Counted from the stretch's first letter, positions 43,494-52,438 are shown. The stretch is 64,000 nucleotides of DNA from Ramlibacter sp. Leaf400 (GCF_001424545.1 NZ_LMQL01000003.1:62001-126000), one strand, 5' to 3'. Notes: generated by a model not told the origin, from the sequence alone. A program made the numbers and translations.

Positions 43494-44588
43494 ATGAAAG
43501 TCTCCGTGATCGGCCCAGCGGACCTGGGACCCCGGGAGCGCGCACGATGGCGCGAGCTGCAGGCCTCCAACCCCAGCCTGGGGAGCCCCTGCTTCTCGTG
43601 GCAGTTCACGCGCGCCGCCGCGGCCGCGCGCCGCGACGTGCGCATCGCCGTGATGGAAGACGGCGGGGCCATCGTCGGCTTCTTCCCCCACCAGCGGCGC
43701 CTGGGCGCGGGCGAGCCGATCGGCGGGCGCATGTCCGACCACCACGGCGTGGTGGCGGCGCCCGGCACGCGCTGGGACTGGCCCGAACTGCTGCGCGGCG
43801 CCGGCCTGTCCTACTGGCTGTTCGACCACCTGCCAGCGGCGCAGAACCCGGGCGGCCCGGTCTCGCATTCGGTCTCGCCGGGCCTGGACCTGTCGCAGGG
43901 CTTCGAGGCCTGGCTGCAGCGCCGGCGCGAGCAGGGTTCCACGATGGCGCGGCTGCCGGCGCGCCTGCGCAAGCTGGAACGCGACCTCGGGCCGCTGCGC
44001 CTGGAACTGAACAGCCGCGACCGCCGGGATTTCGACACCGTGGTGCGCCTGAAGTCCGAGCAGTGCCGCCGCACCGGCCAGCTGGACTTCTTCGCCCTGG
44101 GCTGGCCGCAGGCGCTGGTGGAGCACATCCGCGACACCGACGAGCCGGACTTCGGCGGCCGCCTGGCCACGCTGCATGCCGGCGACACGCTGGTCGCGGC
44201 GCACTTCGGCATGAGCACGCCGCAGGTGCTGCAGTGGTGGTTCCCGGTCTACAGCCAGGCGCACGCCGCGCACTCGCCCGGCACGCTGCTGCTGGTGGAG
44301 GTGGCGCGCGTGGCCGCGGCGCAGGGCCACCAGCTCCTCGACCTGGGCCGCGGCGACGAGGACTACAAGCGGCGCTTCGCCGACGCCAGCCTGCCGCTGG
44401 TGGAAGGCAGCGTCAGCCGCCCCACCGCGGTCACGGCGGCGCGCCGCTGGAAGAAGCGCCTGGGCGCCTGGCTGCGCACCTCGCCGCTGGCCGCGCCCGC
44501 GCTGCCGCTGCTGCGGCGGCTCAAGCGCCTGGCGGGCCTGGCGGTGTTCACGCCGGACATGCAGGCGCTGGTGCCGGTCTGGATGTGA
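43494..44588 (+). CDS. GNAT-type acyltransferase, CelD/BioF2-like
   Basis: 364 residues. The fold is the double-GNAT arrangement of the CelD (cellulose-biosynthesis acetyltransferase) and FemAB-like group: RLPARLRKLERDLG in the middle, then SEQCRRTGQLDFF, WWFPVYSQAHAAHSPGTLLL and LLDLGRGDEDYKRRFAD. Members are found with exopolysaccharide genes and are thought to add acyl groups to sugars or lipid-linked intermediates. It follows the epimerase gene by 59 bp and is the last closely packed gene of this arm. Confidence 0.87.
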   Translation: MKVSVIGPADLGPRERARWRELQASNPSLGSPCFSWQFTRAAAAARRDVRIAVMEDGGAIVGFFPHQRRLGAGEPIGGRMSDHHGVVAAPGTRWDWPELLRGAGLSYWLFDHLPAAQNPGGPVSHSVSPGLDLSQGFEAWLQRRREQGSTMARLPARLRKLERDLGPLRLELNSRDRRDFDTVVRLKSEQCRRTGQLDFFALGWPQALVEHIRDTDEPDFGGRLATLHAGDTLVAAHFGMSTPQVLQWWFPVYSQAHAAHSPGTLLLVEVARVAAAQGHQLLDLGRGDEDYKRRFADASLPLVEGSVSRPTAVTAARRWKKRLGAWLRTSPLAAPALPLLRRLKRLAGLAVFTPDMQALVPVWM

Positions 44589-44952
44589 GGCCGGGGCGCC
44601 GCCCGGTTCTCACCACGCGCATTCAAACGTAACTTCCAAGGCTGGGCTTGTCGTAACGGCGCCTGTCGCCCCGAACGCGCCCAACCCCTCCTGCCCCCTC
44701 CAGCCCGGCTGTACCTCAGCCGGTCAGCCGCCGCATGGCCTGTTACGGCCGAGCCAGGGGCAGCTCATCCGTGCACATCTTTCGTTACGGTTGTAGGCGA
44801 CCGACTCGGCGGTTTGTGGGACGCCTCCTACTACATTCGCGGCTCCCGCTGAGGTTGGCCTCCAGCCCTGCCGCAAGCCGGTGCCGCAAAGACAAGCGGC
44901 CCCCGCGGTCGGTGCCGATCCAGCCCATCTTCAATCAAGAAAAAAGAAGTTC
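44589..44952. other. Intergenic region with repeated CGTAAC/GTTACG motif
   Basis: 364 bp between the acyltransferase and GH8 genes. CGTAAC occurs at 44628 and 44652, its inverse GTTACG at 44742, and TCGTTACGG at 44782–44790. These lie in otherwise GC-rich sequence and could be sites for a regulator of the hydrolase gene. A purine-rich AAAAAAGAAG stretch directly precedes the GH8 start. No small gene is evident. Confidence 0.4.
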
Positions 44953-46293
44953 ATGCGCAGACGCCTCTTCCTCCGCTCCGGAACCGCCTCGGCCGCCGCG
45001 CTGGCCCTTGCCGCCTGTGGCGGCGGTGGGGGTGGCGGCACCGCCACCGACCTGGCCACCGGCGTCAGCACGGACACGACGGGCGCCACCGGCAGCACGG
45101 CGACGGCGCGGCGTGCGGTGGCGGGGCCCGATGCCTATCCGTTCGGCTCGCGCCTGGACCCGTACGTGGCCGGCATCCGGCCGAATGCCGGCGTCGAACA
45201 GATGGACGCGGCGGTGCGCGGCGCCTACGACGCCTGGAAGGCCCGCAACATCGGCGACATCCCGACGGTGGCGGGCGGCAAGGTGGTCCTGTGCTGGGGC
45301 GCCAATCCGGCCAACTACCTGACCGTCTCCGAAGGCATGGGCTACGCCATGCTGATCACGGTGATCATGGCCGGCCACGACCCCGAGGCGCGCTCGATCT
45401 TCGACGGCCTGCTCACGACCGTTCGCGCCCGCCCCGCGTACAGCATCCCCGCTTCGATGGGCGGCCCCTACCTGATGGACTGGCGCCTGACGGCCGACGG
45501 CTCCTCGGCCGACCATGCCGGCGGCGGCTGGAACGCCATGGACGGCGACCTGGACATCGCCATGGCGCTGCTGATGGCGGACCGCCAGTGGGGATCCACC
45601 GGAAACTGGAATTACAAGCAGGAGGCGCTCAACACCATCGGTGCGATGGCCGCCTGGAACATGAAGCCCGACGGCACCACCAAGGGCATGGCCACCGCCC
45701 ACGTGAGCCGCACCTCCGACTACATGATCGGCCACTTCCGCGCCTTCAAGCGCGCGACCGGCGATGCGCTGTGGGACCGTGCCATCGACCGCTCCTACTG
45801 GCTGGTCGACCGCATGCAGACCGTGTACTCGCCCCAGTGCGGCCTGATGCCCGACTTCATCATCCAGACCGACAGCGCGGCGCCCATCCCCTCGCCCGGC
45901 GGCTTCGGCGACTTTGTCGACACCGAGGGCTACTACTTCGCCAACGCGCAGCGCAACCCGTGGCGCTGGGGCACGGACTTCGTGACGTCGGGCGACGCCC
46001 GCTGGCAGTCGGTGTGCACCAAGCTGGTCGGCTTCGTCGAGCGGGACACCGGCGGCAACCCGGCCATCATCTCGGCCGGCTACCACCTGGACGGCCATGC
46101 GATGAACCGCAGCTACTCGCCCGAAGGGATGATCGGCCCGATGCTGTGCGGCGCCATGGTCGATGCGCGCTTCCAGGGCTTCCTGGACGCACTGTGGAAC
46201 TGGAACTCGTCCAACTTCACCACCGACTACTACGACTCCGAGCTGCAGCTGATCCCGCTGATCGTGGCCTCGGGCAACTGGTGGAACCCGTGA
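44953..46293 (+). CDS. GH8-family glycoside hydrolase, Tat-type lipoprotein
   Basis: 446 residues from ATG 44953. The N-terminus has a twin-arginine-like RRRLFLRSG and lipobox LAAC, then a glycine run. Catalytic features of GH8 are visible: the acid SEGMGYAM (Glu127) and the acidic cluster NAMDGDLDIA (Asp197, Asp199). GH8 enzymes hydrolyse β-1,4-linked polymers such as cellulose, chitosan or lichenan; BcsZ of cellulose operons is one. Here it probably trims or releases the exopolysaccharide made by the locus. The gene has its own upstream region and converges on the next gene. Confidence 0.9.
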   Translation: MRRRLFLRSGTASAAALALAACGGGGGGGTATDLATGVSTDTTGATGSTATARRAVAGPDAYPFGSRLDPYVAGIRPNAGVEQMDAAVRGAYDAWKARNIGDIPTVAGGKVVLCWGANPANYLTVSEGMGYAMLITVIMAGHDPEARSIFDGLLTTVRARPAYSIPASMGGPYLMDWRLTADGSSADHAGGGWNAMDGDLDIAMALLMADRQWGSTGNWNYKQEALNTIGAMAAWNMKPDGTTKGMATAHVSRTSDYMIGHFRAFKRATGDALWDRAIDRSYWLVDRMQTVYSPQCGLMPDFIIQTDSAAPIPSPGGFGDFVDTEGYYFANAQRNPWRWGTDFVTSGDARWQSVCTKLVGFVERDTGGNPAIISAGYHLDGHAMNRSYSPEGMIGPMLCGAMVDARFQGFLDALWNWNSSNFTTDYYDSELQLIPLIVASGNWWNP

Positions 46294-46319
46294 TGCAGGC
46301 GGCCGCCACGAAGAACAAG

Positions 46320-46348
46320 CCGCTGCCGCCCGGCGGCGTCGGCAGCGG
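46320..46348. terminator. Inverted repeat between convergent genes, possible bidirectional terminator
   Basis: CCGCTGCCG and CGGCAGCGG form a perfect 9-bp stem with an 11-nt loop between the GH8 stop and the stop of the convergent oxidoreductase. No T-tract follows on either strand, so intrinsic termination is uncertain. Confidence 0.4.
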
Positions 46349-46368
46349 GGGCACCGGCTGATCGCGCT

Positions 46369-47790
46369 TCAGCGCGCGCGGAACAGCCGCACGAAGCCGC
46401 GCGTGTCCGGCGCGGCGATCGCCAGCTTCTGAGGCCGGCCCGCGGCCTCCAGCACCGCTTCGGCGGCCAGGGCGCCCGAGCGCGCCGCACTCTCCATCGA
46501 ACACGGCACCGAGGTGTCGGTCCAGTCGCCGGCCACCCAGAGGCCGTCCACCGGCGTCGCCGGCTGCGGGCGCAGCACCTCGGTGCCGGGCCGCGGCTGC
46601 GGGATCGCCATCGCGGTGCGGTGCACGCGCGCATGCACCACGTGCGCCTGGCGCGCCAGCGGCGCGAACTCCTTCACCTCGCGGATGGTCTGCTCGACGA
46701 TGCGGCCGTCCGGCCAGTCGGCGCGCGCCATCGGCCCGATGGCGTTGGCGGCGATGACCGAAGGCTCGCCCGCCAGCGACGTGCGGATGCGGGCCAGGTC
46801 GTAGAAGTCGGTGTTCAGGCCCTGCGGTGTCCAGGTGCGGGCCCAGAAGCGCTCCTGCGTCACCGGCCGGTCGAACCACAGGTAGGTGCTGATGTAGGGG
46901 CTGGGGCGGAAGTAGCGCGCCGCGGTCGCCAGCGGCTGCAGCGCCGCCTCGCCGCTCTCGCCGGCCAGCGCGGCCACCTCCTGCGGCGGCAGGGCCAGCA
47001 CGCAGCGCGAGCTGTCGATGGTGTGGCCCTCCTCCAGGTCGACGCCCACCAGGCGGCCCTGCTCCACGCGCAGGCGCCGCACGCGCGCGCCGAACAGCAC
47101 CTGGCCGCCGGAGCGCACCACGGCGCGGCAGGTCCCCGGCACGTACAGCTGCGAGAGCGCCAGCTTCGGGAAGCCGAAGTGCCAGCCGCTGCGCCCGAGC
47201 ATCAGGCGGAACACGCGCATCATGGATGCGGCCGAGCACTGCTCCAGCGGCACGTTCAGCAGGGCCAGCATGGACGAACGCCAGAACCATTCGATCGCCG
47301 CCGGCCGCACGCCCATCTCTCGCAGGTAGGCGTGGGCCTCCTCCACGTCCAGCTCGCGCAGCGTGCGCTCGTTCAGGCGGGCGGCGCGCCACGCGATGCG
47401 CAGGTGCGACCAGCCGTCGCGCATCGACATCCGCGAGAGTGCGCGCGGCAGCAGCGGCAGCCCGTGCAGCGGCGCCGGCAGGCGCGGGCTGGGCATGCGC
47501 AGTTGCCCGCGGCTGTCGTGCAGCGTGATCAGCGGGCGGCGTTGCCAGAGGATCTGCTCCGCCGTGCCCAGGCGCTTGAGCATGGCCATGAAGTTGCGGT
47601 GCTCGGTGCTCACGACGTGCGGGCCGATGTCCACCTGCAGGCCGGTGGTCTCGTCGTTCCAGCTGCTGGCGCGCCCGCCCGCGAACGGGGCCGCCTCCAG
47701 CACCACCACCCGCATGCCGGCGTCGGCGAGCGCCATCGCGCAGCGCAGGCCGGCGATGCCGGCGCCCACCACCACGGCATCGGGGTTCAC
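46369..47790 (-). CDS. FAD-dependent amine-oxidase-type oxidoreductase (HpnE/phytoene-desaturase-like)
   Basis: 473 residues from GTG 47790, which has a GAGGAG site 7 bp upstream. The Rossmann motif AVVVGAGIAGLRCAMALADAG is at the extreme N-terminus, followed by ESE-type binding (VLEAAPFAGGRASS) and a C-terminal VDGLWVAGDWTDTSVPCSMESA flavin segment. The domain layout is that of phytoene desaturases and the hydroxysqualene dehydroxylase HpnE. The usual HpnC/HpnD partner genes are absent, so a hopanoid role is not supported. It lies between the two polysaccharide arms on the minus strand. Confidence 0.87.
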   Translation of the reverse strand: MNPDAVVVGAGIAGLRCAMALADAGMRVVVLEAAPFAGGRASSWNDETTGLQVDIGPHVVSTEHRNFMAMLKRLGTAEQILWQRRPLITLHDSRGQLRMPSPRLPAPLHGLPLLPRALSRMSMRDGWSHLRIAWRAARLNERTLRELDVEEAHAYLREMGVRPAAIEWFWRSSMLALLNVPLEQCSAASMMRVFRLMLGRSGWHFGFPKLALSQLYVPGTCRAVVRSGGQVLFGARVRRLRVEQGRLVGVDLEEGHTIDSSRCVLALPPQEVAALAGESGEAALQPLATAARYFRPSPYISTYLWFDRPVTQERFWARTWTPQGLNTDFYDLARIRTSLAGEPSVIAANAIGPMARADWPDGRIVEQTIREVKEFAPLARQAHVVHARVHRTAMAIPQPRPGTEVLRPQPATPVDGLWVAGDWTDTSVPCSMESAARSGALAAEAVLEAAGRPQKLAIAAPDTRGFVRLFRAR

Positions 47791-47929
47791 TCGTGATCTC
47801 CTCGTCGTCGGCGATGGTCCGTCGAAACGGCGTGCAGGGGCATCCGTGCGAGCGTATCGGGCTGCGGGGCCCGCGTACTGCCGAGCCACCAACGATGGGC
47901 GTCAGCCTTCATTGATGAGCCAGCGGACC

Positions 47930-48256
47930 TCACCCCTGCCACACGCCGTAGCCTGCCCGGCGCAACTGGATGCCGAGTTCCACTTCCATCTCGCGCGCGG
48001 CGGCGTAGGGCATGGGGTTGAAGCGTTCGTACAGGTCGGGCAGGAGGTGAAGGCCCCACTCCTGCACGTAGCGGTTGGACTGGATGCCGGCCTTGTGCTT
48101 GTCGAAGCGGACGTCGGGGTCCAGGCCGGTCATGCCGACATAGACGAAGGGTTTGCCCAGTTGGTAGTCGGGGTTGGCTTTGCGGAAGCGGGCCACGTTC
48201 CAGACACGGTCGTCGAGTTGGACGACGTAGACGTGGTAGTGGGGGCGGCGGGGCAT
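47930..48256 (-). CDS. Small GIY-YIG-like nuclease-domain protein
   Basis: 108 residues from ATG 48256. The two GIY-YIG strands appear as HVYVVQLD (residues 7–14) and FVYVGMTGLDPDVRFDKH, with the conserved Arg and His, and the glutamate helix AREMEVELGIQLRRAGYG. Small GIY-YIG proteins of this type are common in bacteria but of unknown role; some are mobile-element or repair nucleases. The reading frame is open further upstream through a dRS3-like repeat, but the start at 48256 is preferred because it removes the repeat-encoded part. Confidence 0.7.
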   Translation of the reverse strand: MPRRPHYHVYVVQLDDRVWNVARFRKANPDYQLGKPFVYVGMTGLDPDVRFDKHKAGIQSNRYVQEWGLHLLPDLYERFNPMPYAAAREMEVELGIQLRRAGYGVWQG

Positions 48257-48289
48257 CCTTGCCGGATTGTGGCGGTGCTTTCCTGGGCA

Positions 48290-48377
48290 GCGCGCCTGCG
48301 CGGCAGGCGGGATCCAGGGCTTCCGGCAGTCCGCTGAAGGCGGACGCACTGGATTCCCGCCTTCGCGGGAATGACGG
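48290..48377. repeat. dRS3-like palindromic repeat pair (copy D)
   Basis: The right unit is canonical (CTGGATTCCCGCCTTCGCGG followed by GAATGACGG), and the left unit is degenerate (GCGCGGCAGGCGGGATCCAG). It lies between the GIY-YIG-like gene and the 3' end of the polysaccharide minus arm. Confidence 0.8.
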
Positions 48378-48449
48378 AGGGAGGTGTGAGGGACCCCTGC
48401 CGCAGGCAACGAACAGCAATGAGCCCCTGCCGAAAAAGCCGCGAAAGCC

Positions 48450-49238
48450 TCAAGCCACCTGCGGCCACCGATGCCGCAGCGACCTCACCGCCACCGCCAG
48501 CGCCCGCTTCATGAACAGCGGATTGCCATGCACGTACCGGTTCCACAAGCGGCGCGGCTCGCGCCCCAGTCGGAACGCCCACTCCAGGCCACTGTTGCGC
48601 ATCCACCGAGGCGCACGAGGCACCTTCCCGCCGAGGAAATCGACGATGGCCCCACCGCAAATGATCAGGCACGGCGACCCGAGCGCCGCACGCAATGCCA
48701 TCGCGACCTCTTCCTGCTTGGGCATGCCCATGCCCAGCACGATCACGCGCGGGCGGTGCTGGGCCGCGATGTGGATGTAGTCCTCCAGTTGCAGGAAGCC
48801 GTTGGCGACCACGCAGGCGCTGTCGGGCGCGAGCTTCTCGCGCACCACCTGGCGCGCCTGCGAGAGCCAGGGCTCGCGCGTGCCGAACAGGGCCAGCGGC
48901 AGGCCGTTGGCCCGCGCCAGCACCTTGGGGATGAGGTCGGTGCCATTGAGGTTCTGCCCGGGCGTCTGGTTGCACAGCTGCATCAGCAGCGACACCCCGA
49001 CGCCGTCGCGAACCACCACGTCGGCCGACATCAGCGCCTGGTAGAACGGATCGGACTCGGCCACCATGTTCATGGCGTGCGCGTTGACGAAAGCCAGCAC
49101 GCGCGCCTCTCCCGGCCGCAGGAGCCAGTCCAGCAGCTGTTCCTCGCCGCGTGGGGTGTTGACCCGCGCCATCGCACGAACGAGCTGGTACCAGCGCATC
49201 TGCCAGTCCCGGGAGCGGGACGGCACGGAGAACGTCAC
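48450..49238 (-). CDS. WecG/TagA/CpsF-family glycosyltransferase (GT26)
   Basis: 262 residues from GTG 49238, which overlaps the epsG stop by 4 bp (GTGA). Family motifs: FVNAHAMNMV, ADVVVRDGVGVSLL, NGTDLIPKVL, and the C-terminal VLGMGMPKQEEVA with ICGGAIVDFLGGKVPRAPRW. These membrane-associated enzymes add the second sugar (ManNAcA or similar) to the undecaprenyl-diphosphate sugar. The family mechanism needs the first sugar laid down by the transferase encoded at the other end of this arm. It is the last gene of the arm. Confidence 0.92.
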   Translation of the reverse strand: MTFSVPSRSRDWQMRWYQLVRAMARVNTPRGEEQLLDWLLRPGEARVLAFVNAHAMNMVAESDPFYQALMSADVVVRDGVGVSLLMQLCNQTPGQNLNGTDLIPKVLARANGLPLALFGTREPWLSQARQVVREKLAPDSACVVANGFLQLEDYIHIAAQHRPRVIVLGMGMPKQEEVAMALRAALGSPCLIICGGAIVDFLGGKVPRAPRWMRNSGLEWAFRLGREPRRLWNRYVHGNPLFMKRALAVAVRSLRHRWPQVA

Positions 49239-50140
49239 ACTGTTCCCGCCCCGTTGAGGACGGCCCCCACCACCGTGACCCCGAATTCCTTGAGGTCCTC
49301 GGACAGCTTGATCACGCGCGGCATCGAGCTGCGGTCGCGGCAGGTCACCATCAGCGCCGCGCCGGAGCGCGCCGCCACGGTGCTGGCGTCGGCCCAGGCG
49401 CTGGCCGGGGGCGTGTCCACCAGGATCACCTCGTACATGCCGCGCAGCGACTGGATCAGCCGCTGGAACTGCGGCCGCGACAGCAGCTCCTGCGGGTTGG
49501 GCGGCAACACGCCGGCCGGCAGCACGGTCAGGCCGGGCAGCTGCTTGATCTCGCACATCACCTCGGCGCCGGCGCGGCCGGCCAGCAGGGCCGACAGGCC
49601 GATCTTGCCGGGCAGGCCGAAGATGCGGTGCTGGCGCGGCTTGCGCAGGTCGGCGTCGATCACCAGCGTGCGCTTGCCCATCTGCGAGAACAGCACGGCC
49701 AGGTTGGCCGTGATGTAGCTGCGGCCTTCGCCGGCGCCGGGACTCACGATGGCCAGGGCCGACTGGTGGCCGGTGTCGTTCTCGAACCAGCGCAGCATCA
49801 GCTGCGCCCGCAGGCTGCGCAGGTGCTCCACGGCCGGGCTGTCCGGCTCGTAGGCGGCGACCAGGTCCTTGCCCAGGCCGGCATCGGGCGAGATGCTGGC
49901 GTGGCCGAACTGCAGGGCGAGCGCGTGGCGCACGTCCTCGTCGGTGAGCAGGCCCATGGAGATGCCGGCTTCGCCGAACGGCAGGCCGACCTTCTTCTGG
50001 TAGTCGTGGATGCGCTCGGCCTCTTCCTCGGTGAGGCGGCCGGCGTCGACCAGCAGGGCGCCGATGGGCAGCGCGGGTTCGCGCGAGACGGGACCGACGA
50101 TGTCGAGATCGCGGTGCAGGGGCAGGATCTGGCTGTTCAT
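49235..50140 (-). CDS. epsG: Chain-length-determinant-associated tyrosine kinase EpsG
   Basis: 301 residues. The P-loop is SPGAGEGRS (Arg140 where most tyrosine kinases have Lys, as far as I know a trait of EpsG proteins), with a second acidic motif VIDADLRKP and VILVDTPP. There is no C-terminal tyrosine cluster. Residues 25–80 (IGALLVDAGRLTEEEAERIH) resemble the N-terminal MshE/GspE domain rather than a classical BY-kinase N-terminus. The protein should work with EpsF to control polymer length and export. Overlaps epsF by 4 bp (ATGA). Confidence 0.92.
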   Translation of the reverse strand: MNSQILPLHRDLDIVGPVSREPALPIGALLVDAGRLTEEEAERIHDYQKKVGLPFGEAGISMGLLTDEDVRHALALQFGHASISPDAGLGKDLVAAYEPDSPAVEHLRSLRAQLMLRWFENDTGHQSALAIVSPGAGEGRSYITANLAVLFSQMGKRTLVIDADLRKPRQHRIFGLPGKIGLSALLAGRAGAEVMCEIKQLPGLTVLPAGVLPPNPQELLSRPQFQRLIQSLRGMYEVILVDTPPASAWADASTVAARSGAALMVTCRDRSSMPRVIKLSEDLKEFGVTVVGAVLNGAGTV

Positions 50141-51540
50141 GCGAGGCTCCCGCGGTAGGCCAGCGCCGGGCGCGACGGCGCATGCGCCAGCAGGGCCAGC
50201 GATTCGCGGCCGTTGTGCGCCGGCACGGTGGCCAGGATCGGCAGGTTGGTGGCCATCGACAGGTCGTCGACGGAACGGACGCGGCGGTTGAGCAGCTCCA
50301 TCAGCAGCGCACCGGCCAGGGCCAGCAGCAGTCCGCAGAAGGCGGCCAAGCCCAGCGCCACCTTGGTGGTGGGACCCTTGGGCTCCAGCGGTTCGACCGC
50401 GGTGGCCAGGCGCTGGATGTTGGTCTGGGTGGTCAGGGCCTGCAGCTTGGACTGCGAGGCGCGCTCGCTGACCTGCTCGTAGGCCTTCTGCGCGGCGTCG
50501 AGGTCGCGCCGCAGCACGTTGAGCTCGTCGCGGTGGCGGTTGAACTGCATGACGCGGGCGCGCTGGCCGTTCACCGCGGCCTGCAGCTCGCGTTCGCGGG
50601 CGCGGCCGACCTGGTAGGCCGTGTCGATGGCGGTGCCGATGCTGGAGGTCTCGGAGCCCAGGCGCGACTTCATCGCGTTGAGCTCGTCCTGCATGCGGAT
50701 CATCTGCGGGTGGCGCGAGCCCAGGTTGGCGCTGGCCTCCTGGATCTTGGCTTCCTGCGCCGCGATGCTGGACTTGAGCGTGTTGATCAGCGGGCTGTTC
50801 ATCGCCTCCGAGATGCTGCCGGCGGACGCGGCGCGCTTGTTGGCGACGTCGGTCAGCTGGCCCTGCACCAGCGTCAGCTGCGAAGAAAGCTCGTTCAGGC
50901 GCTGGCTTTCCATGTCCACGCCGTCGGCGCTGATGACGCCGGTGCGCTGCTGGTACGCGGTGAGCGCGCCCTGGGCCTGTTCCAGCCGGGTGCGGGCGAA
51001 CTTCAGCTGGTCGTCGAACCAGGTCGAGTACTTCTTGGCCGGGTCGGTCTTGATGTCCAGCGCGATGTCCAGGTAGGCCTGGGAGAACGCGTTGGCCACC
51101 TTGGCCGCATCGGCCGCGCTGCGCGACGTGTAGGAGATGTTGATGATGTTGCTCTCGCGCGCCGGCTTGACCTCCAGGCCGGACAGCAGGTCGCTGGACA
51201 GCCAGGCCTTGAGCGAGCCGCTGCCGCCGGACTTCTGCCAGGCCTCGGTGGACTGCGGGTCCTTCTCGAGCTCGAGCGTCTCGACCACGCGCTCGGCGAC
51301 GCGGTTGCTGCGCACGATGTCCATCTGCGTGGCCATGTAGGCCTGCGGCACGATGCTCTGGTAGTTGGGCTGCGCCAGCGGGTCGTTGGCGCGCATGTCC
51401 ACCAGGATCGGCGCGTGGGCGGTGTAGTACTTCGGCCTCAGCATCACCCAGGCCAGGGCCAGGGCGATCGTGGACAGGAAGACGATGAAGACCATCGTGC
51501 GTCGTGCACGCAGGACGGAGAGGAATTGGAAAAGATTCAT
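50137..51540 (-). CDS. epsF: Chain length determinant protein EpsF (Wzz-type)
   Basis: 467 residues. Two membrane helices (about 14–33 and 400–421) enclose a long periplasmic coiled-coil domain, the Wzz/PCP-2 layout. The conserved opening MNLFQFLSVLRARRTMVFIV and the C-terminal VALGLAAFCGLLLALAGALLMELLNRRVRS are typical of EpsF. It spans the periplasm and governs the length of exported polymer together with EpsE and EpsG. The EpsG kinase is encoded separately and directly after, with coupled translation. Confidence 0.94.
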   Translation of the reverse strand: MNLFQFLSVLRARRTMVFIVFLSTIALALAWVMLRPKYYTAHAPILVDMRANDPLAQPNYQSIVPQAYMATQMDIVRSNRVAERVVETLELEKDPQSTEAWQKSGGSGSLKAWLSSDLLSGLEVKPARESNIINISYTSRSAADAAKVANAFSQAYLDIALDIKTDPAKKYSTWFDDQLKFARTRLEQAQGALTAYQQRTGVISADGVDMESQRLNELSSQLTLVQGQLTDVANKRAASAGSISEAMNSPLINTLKSSIAAQEAKIQEASANLGSRHPQMIRMQDELNAMKSRLGSETSSIGTAIDTAYQVGRARERELQAAVNGQRARVMQFNRHRDELNVLRRDLDAAQKAYEQVSERASQSKLQALTTQTNIQRLATAVEPLEPKGPTTKVALGLAAFCGLLLALAGALLMELLNRRVRSVDDLSMATNLPILATVPAHNGRESLALLAHAPSRPALAYRGSLA

Positions 51541-51562
51541 GGCGGGGGCGCTCCGGTTTTTC

Positions 51563-52438
51563 TTAGAACAGGCTCTCGCGCACGAAGATGACGTCGTTGG
51601 GCAGCACCGGGTCACCCAGGCGGGCGTCGGTTTCCACCTGGCGGCCATCGGGGCCGGTGCGCGTCAGGCGCAACCGGTTCAGGCTGCCGCGCGGGGTGGG
51701 ACCGCCGCCCTGGGCGACGGCCTGCTGCACGGTCATTCCGCGCTCGATGCGATAGGGACCGGGGCGCTGGGCCTCGCCGTAGATGTAGTAGACGGGAGCC
51801 TTGTTGACGAAGATGGTGTCTCCGCCGATGACCAGGATGTCCTCCTGGCCGCGCTGGTTGAGGAAGAGGCCCGGGATGTCGATGACCTTGCGGAACGGCT
51901 GGCCGCTGCGCGTGCCGGTGACGATCAGCGTGTCGTCGCCCATCGGCGTGACGCCGCCGGCCGCCGCGAGCAGGTCGCTCACTCGGGTGTTGGTGGTCTC
52001 CAGCGGGAAGCGGCCGGGCTTTTGCACCTGGCCGAGCACGGCGACCTGGTTGCCGCGCACCTGCAGCAGGACAATGTTGACCTGCGGCTGCTTGAGGAAG
52101 TTGCCGTTCTTCAGGGCCGAGGCGATCTTGTTCTCGGCCTGGCCGATGGTGTTGCCACCCAGGCCGATGCTGCCCACCAACGGGTAGTTGATGGTGCCCT
52201 GCTCGGACACGCGTGCTTCGATCGACAGGTCCGGGTTCTGGTAGACCTGAACCCGGATCTGGTCCCCGGGGCCTAGGCGGTAGTCGGCGCTGGGCGTGCT
52301 GGGCGCGCCCTGTTCCGTCGCCGCAGCCGCTGACGCGGGCCTCGGCGCCACCGTGCTCCGCTGGGCCGGCCCGGCTGCCTGGGCGGCCATGGCCAGACCC
52401 AGGAGCAGGGCTCCCATCGATCGAATCACGCGTTTCAT
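51563..52438 (-). CDS. epsE: Polysaccharide export outer-membrane protein EpsE (Wza-type)
   Basis: 291 residues with a signal peptide (MGALLLGLAMAAQA). The Poly_export domain YRLGPGDQIRVQVYQNPDLS and SLBB-type domains (VAVLGQVQKPGRFPLE and YYIYGEAQRPGPYRIERG) match Wza-like proteins, which form the octameric outer-membrane exit channel. No lipobox cysteine is seen, unlike E. coli Wza. It lies 22 bp before epsF on the same strand and 46 bp after epsL. Confidence 0.93.
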   Translation of the reverse strand: MKRVIRSMGALLLGLAMAAQAAGPAQRSTVAPRPASAAAATEQGAPSTPSADYRLGPGDQIRVQVYQNPDLSIEARVSEQGTINYPLVGSIGLGGNTIGQAENKIASALKNGNFLKQPQVNIVLLQVRGNQVAVLGQVQKPGRFPLETTNTRVSDLLAAAGGVTPMGDDTLIVTGTRSGQPFRKVIDIPGLFLNQRGQEDILVIGGDTIFVNKAPVYYIYGEAQRPGPYRIERGMTVQQAVAQGGGPTPRGSLNRLRLTRTGPDGRQVETDARLGDPVLPNDVIFVRESLF

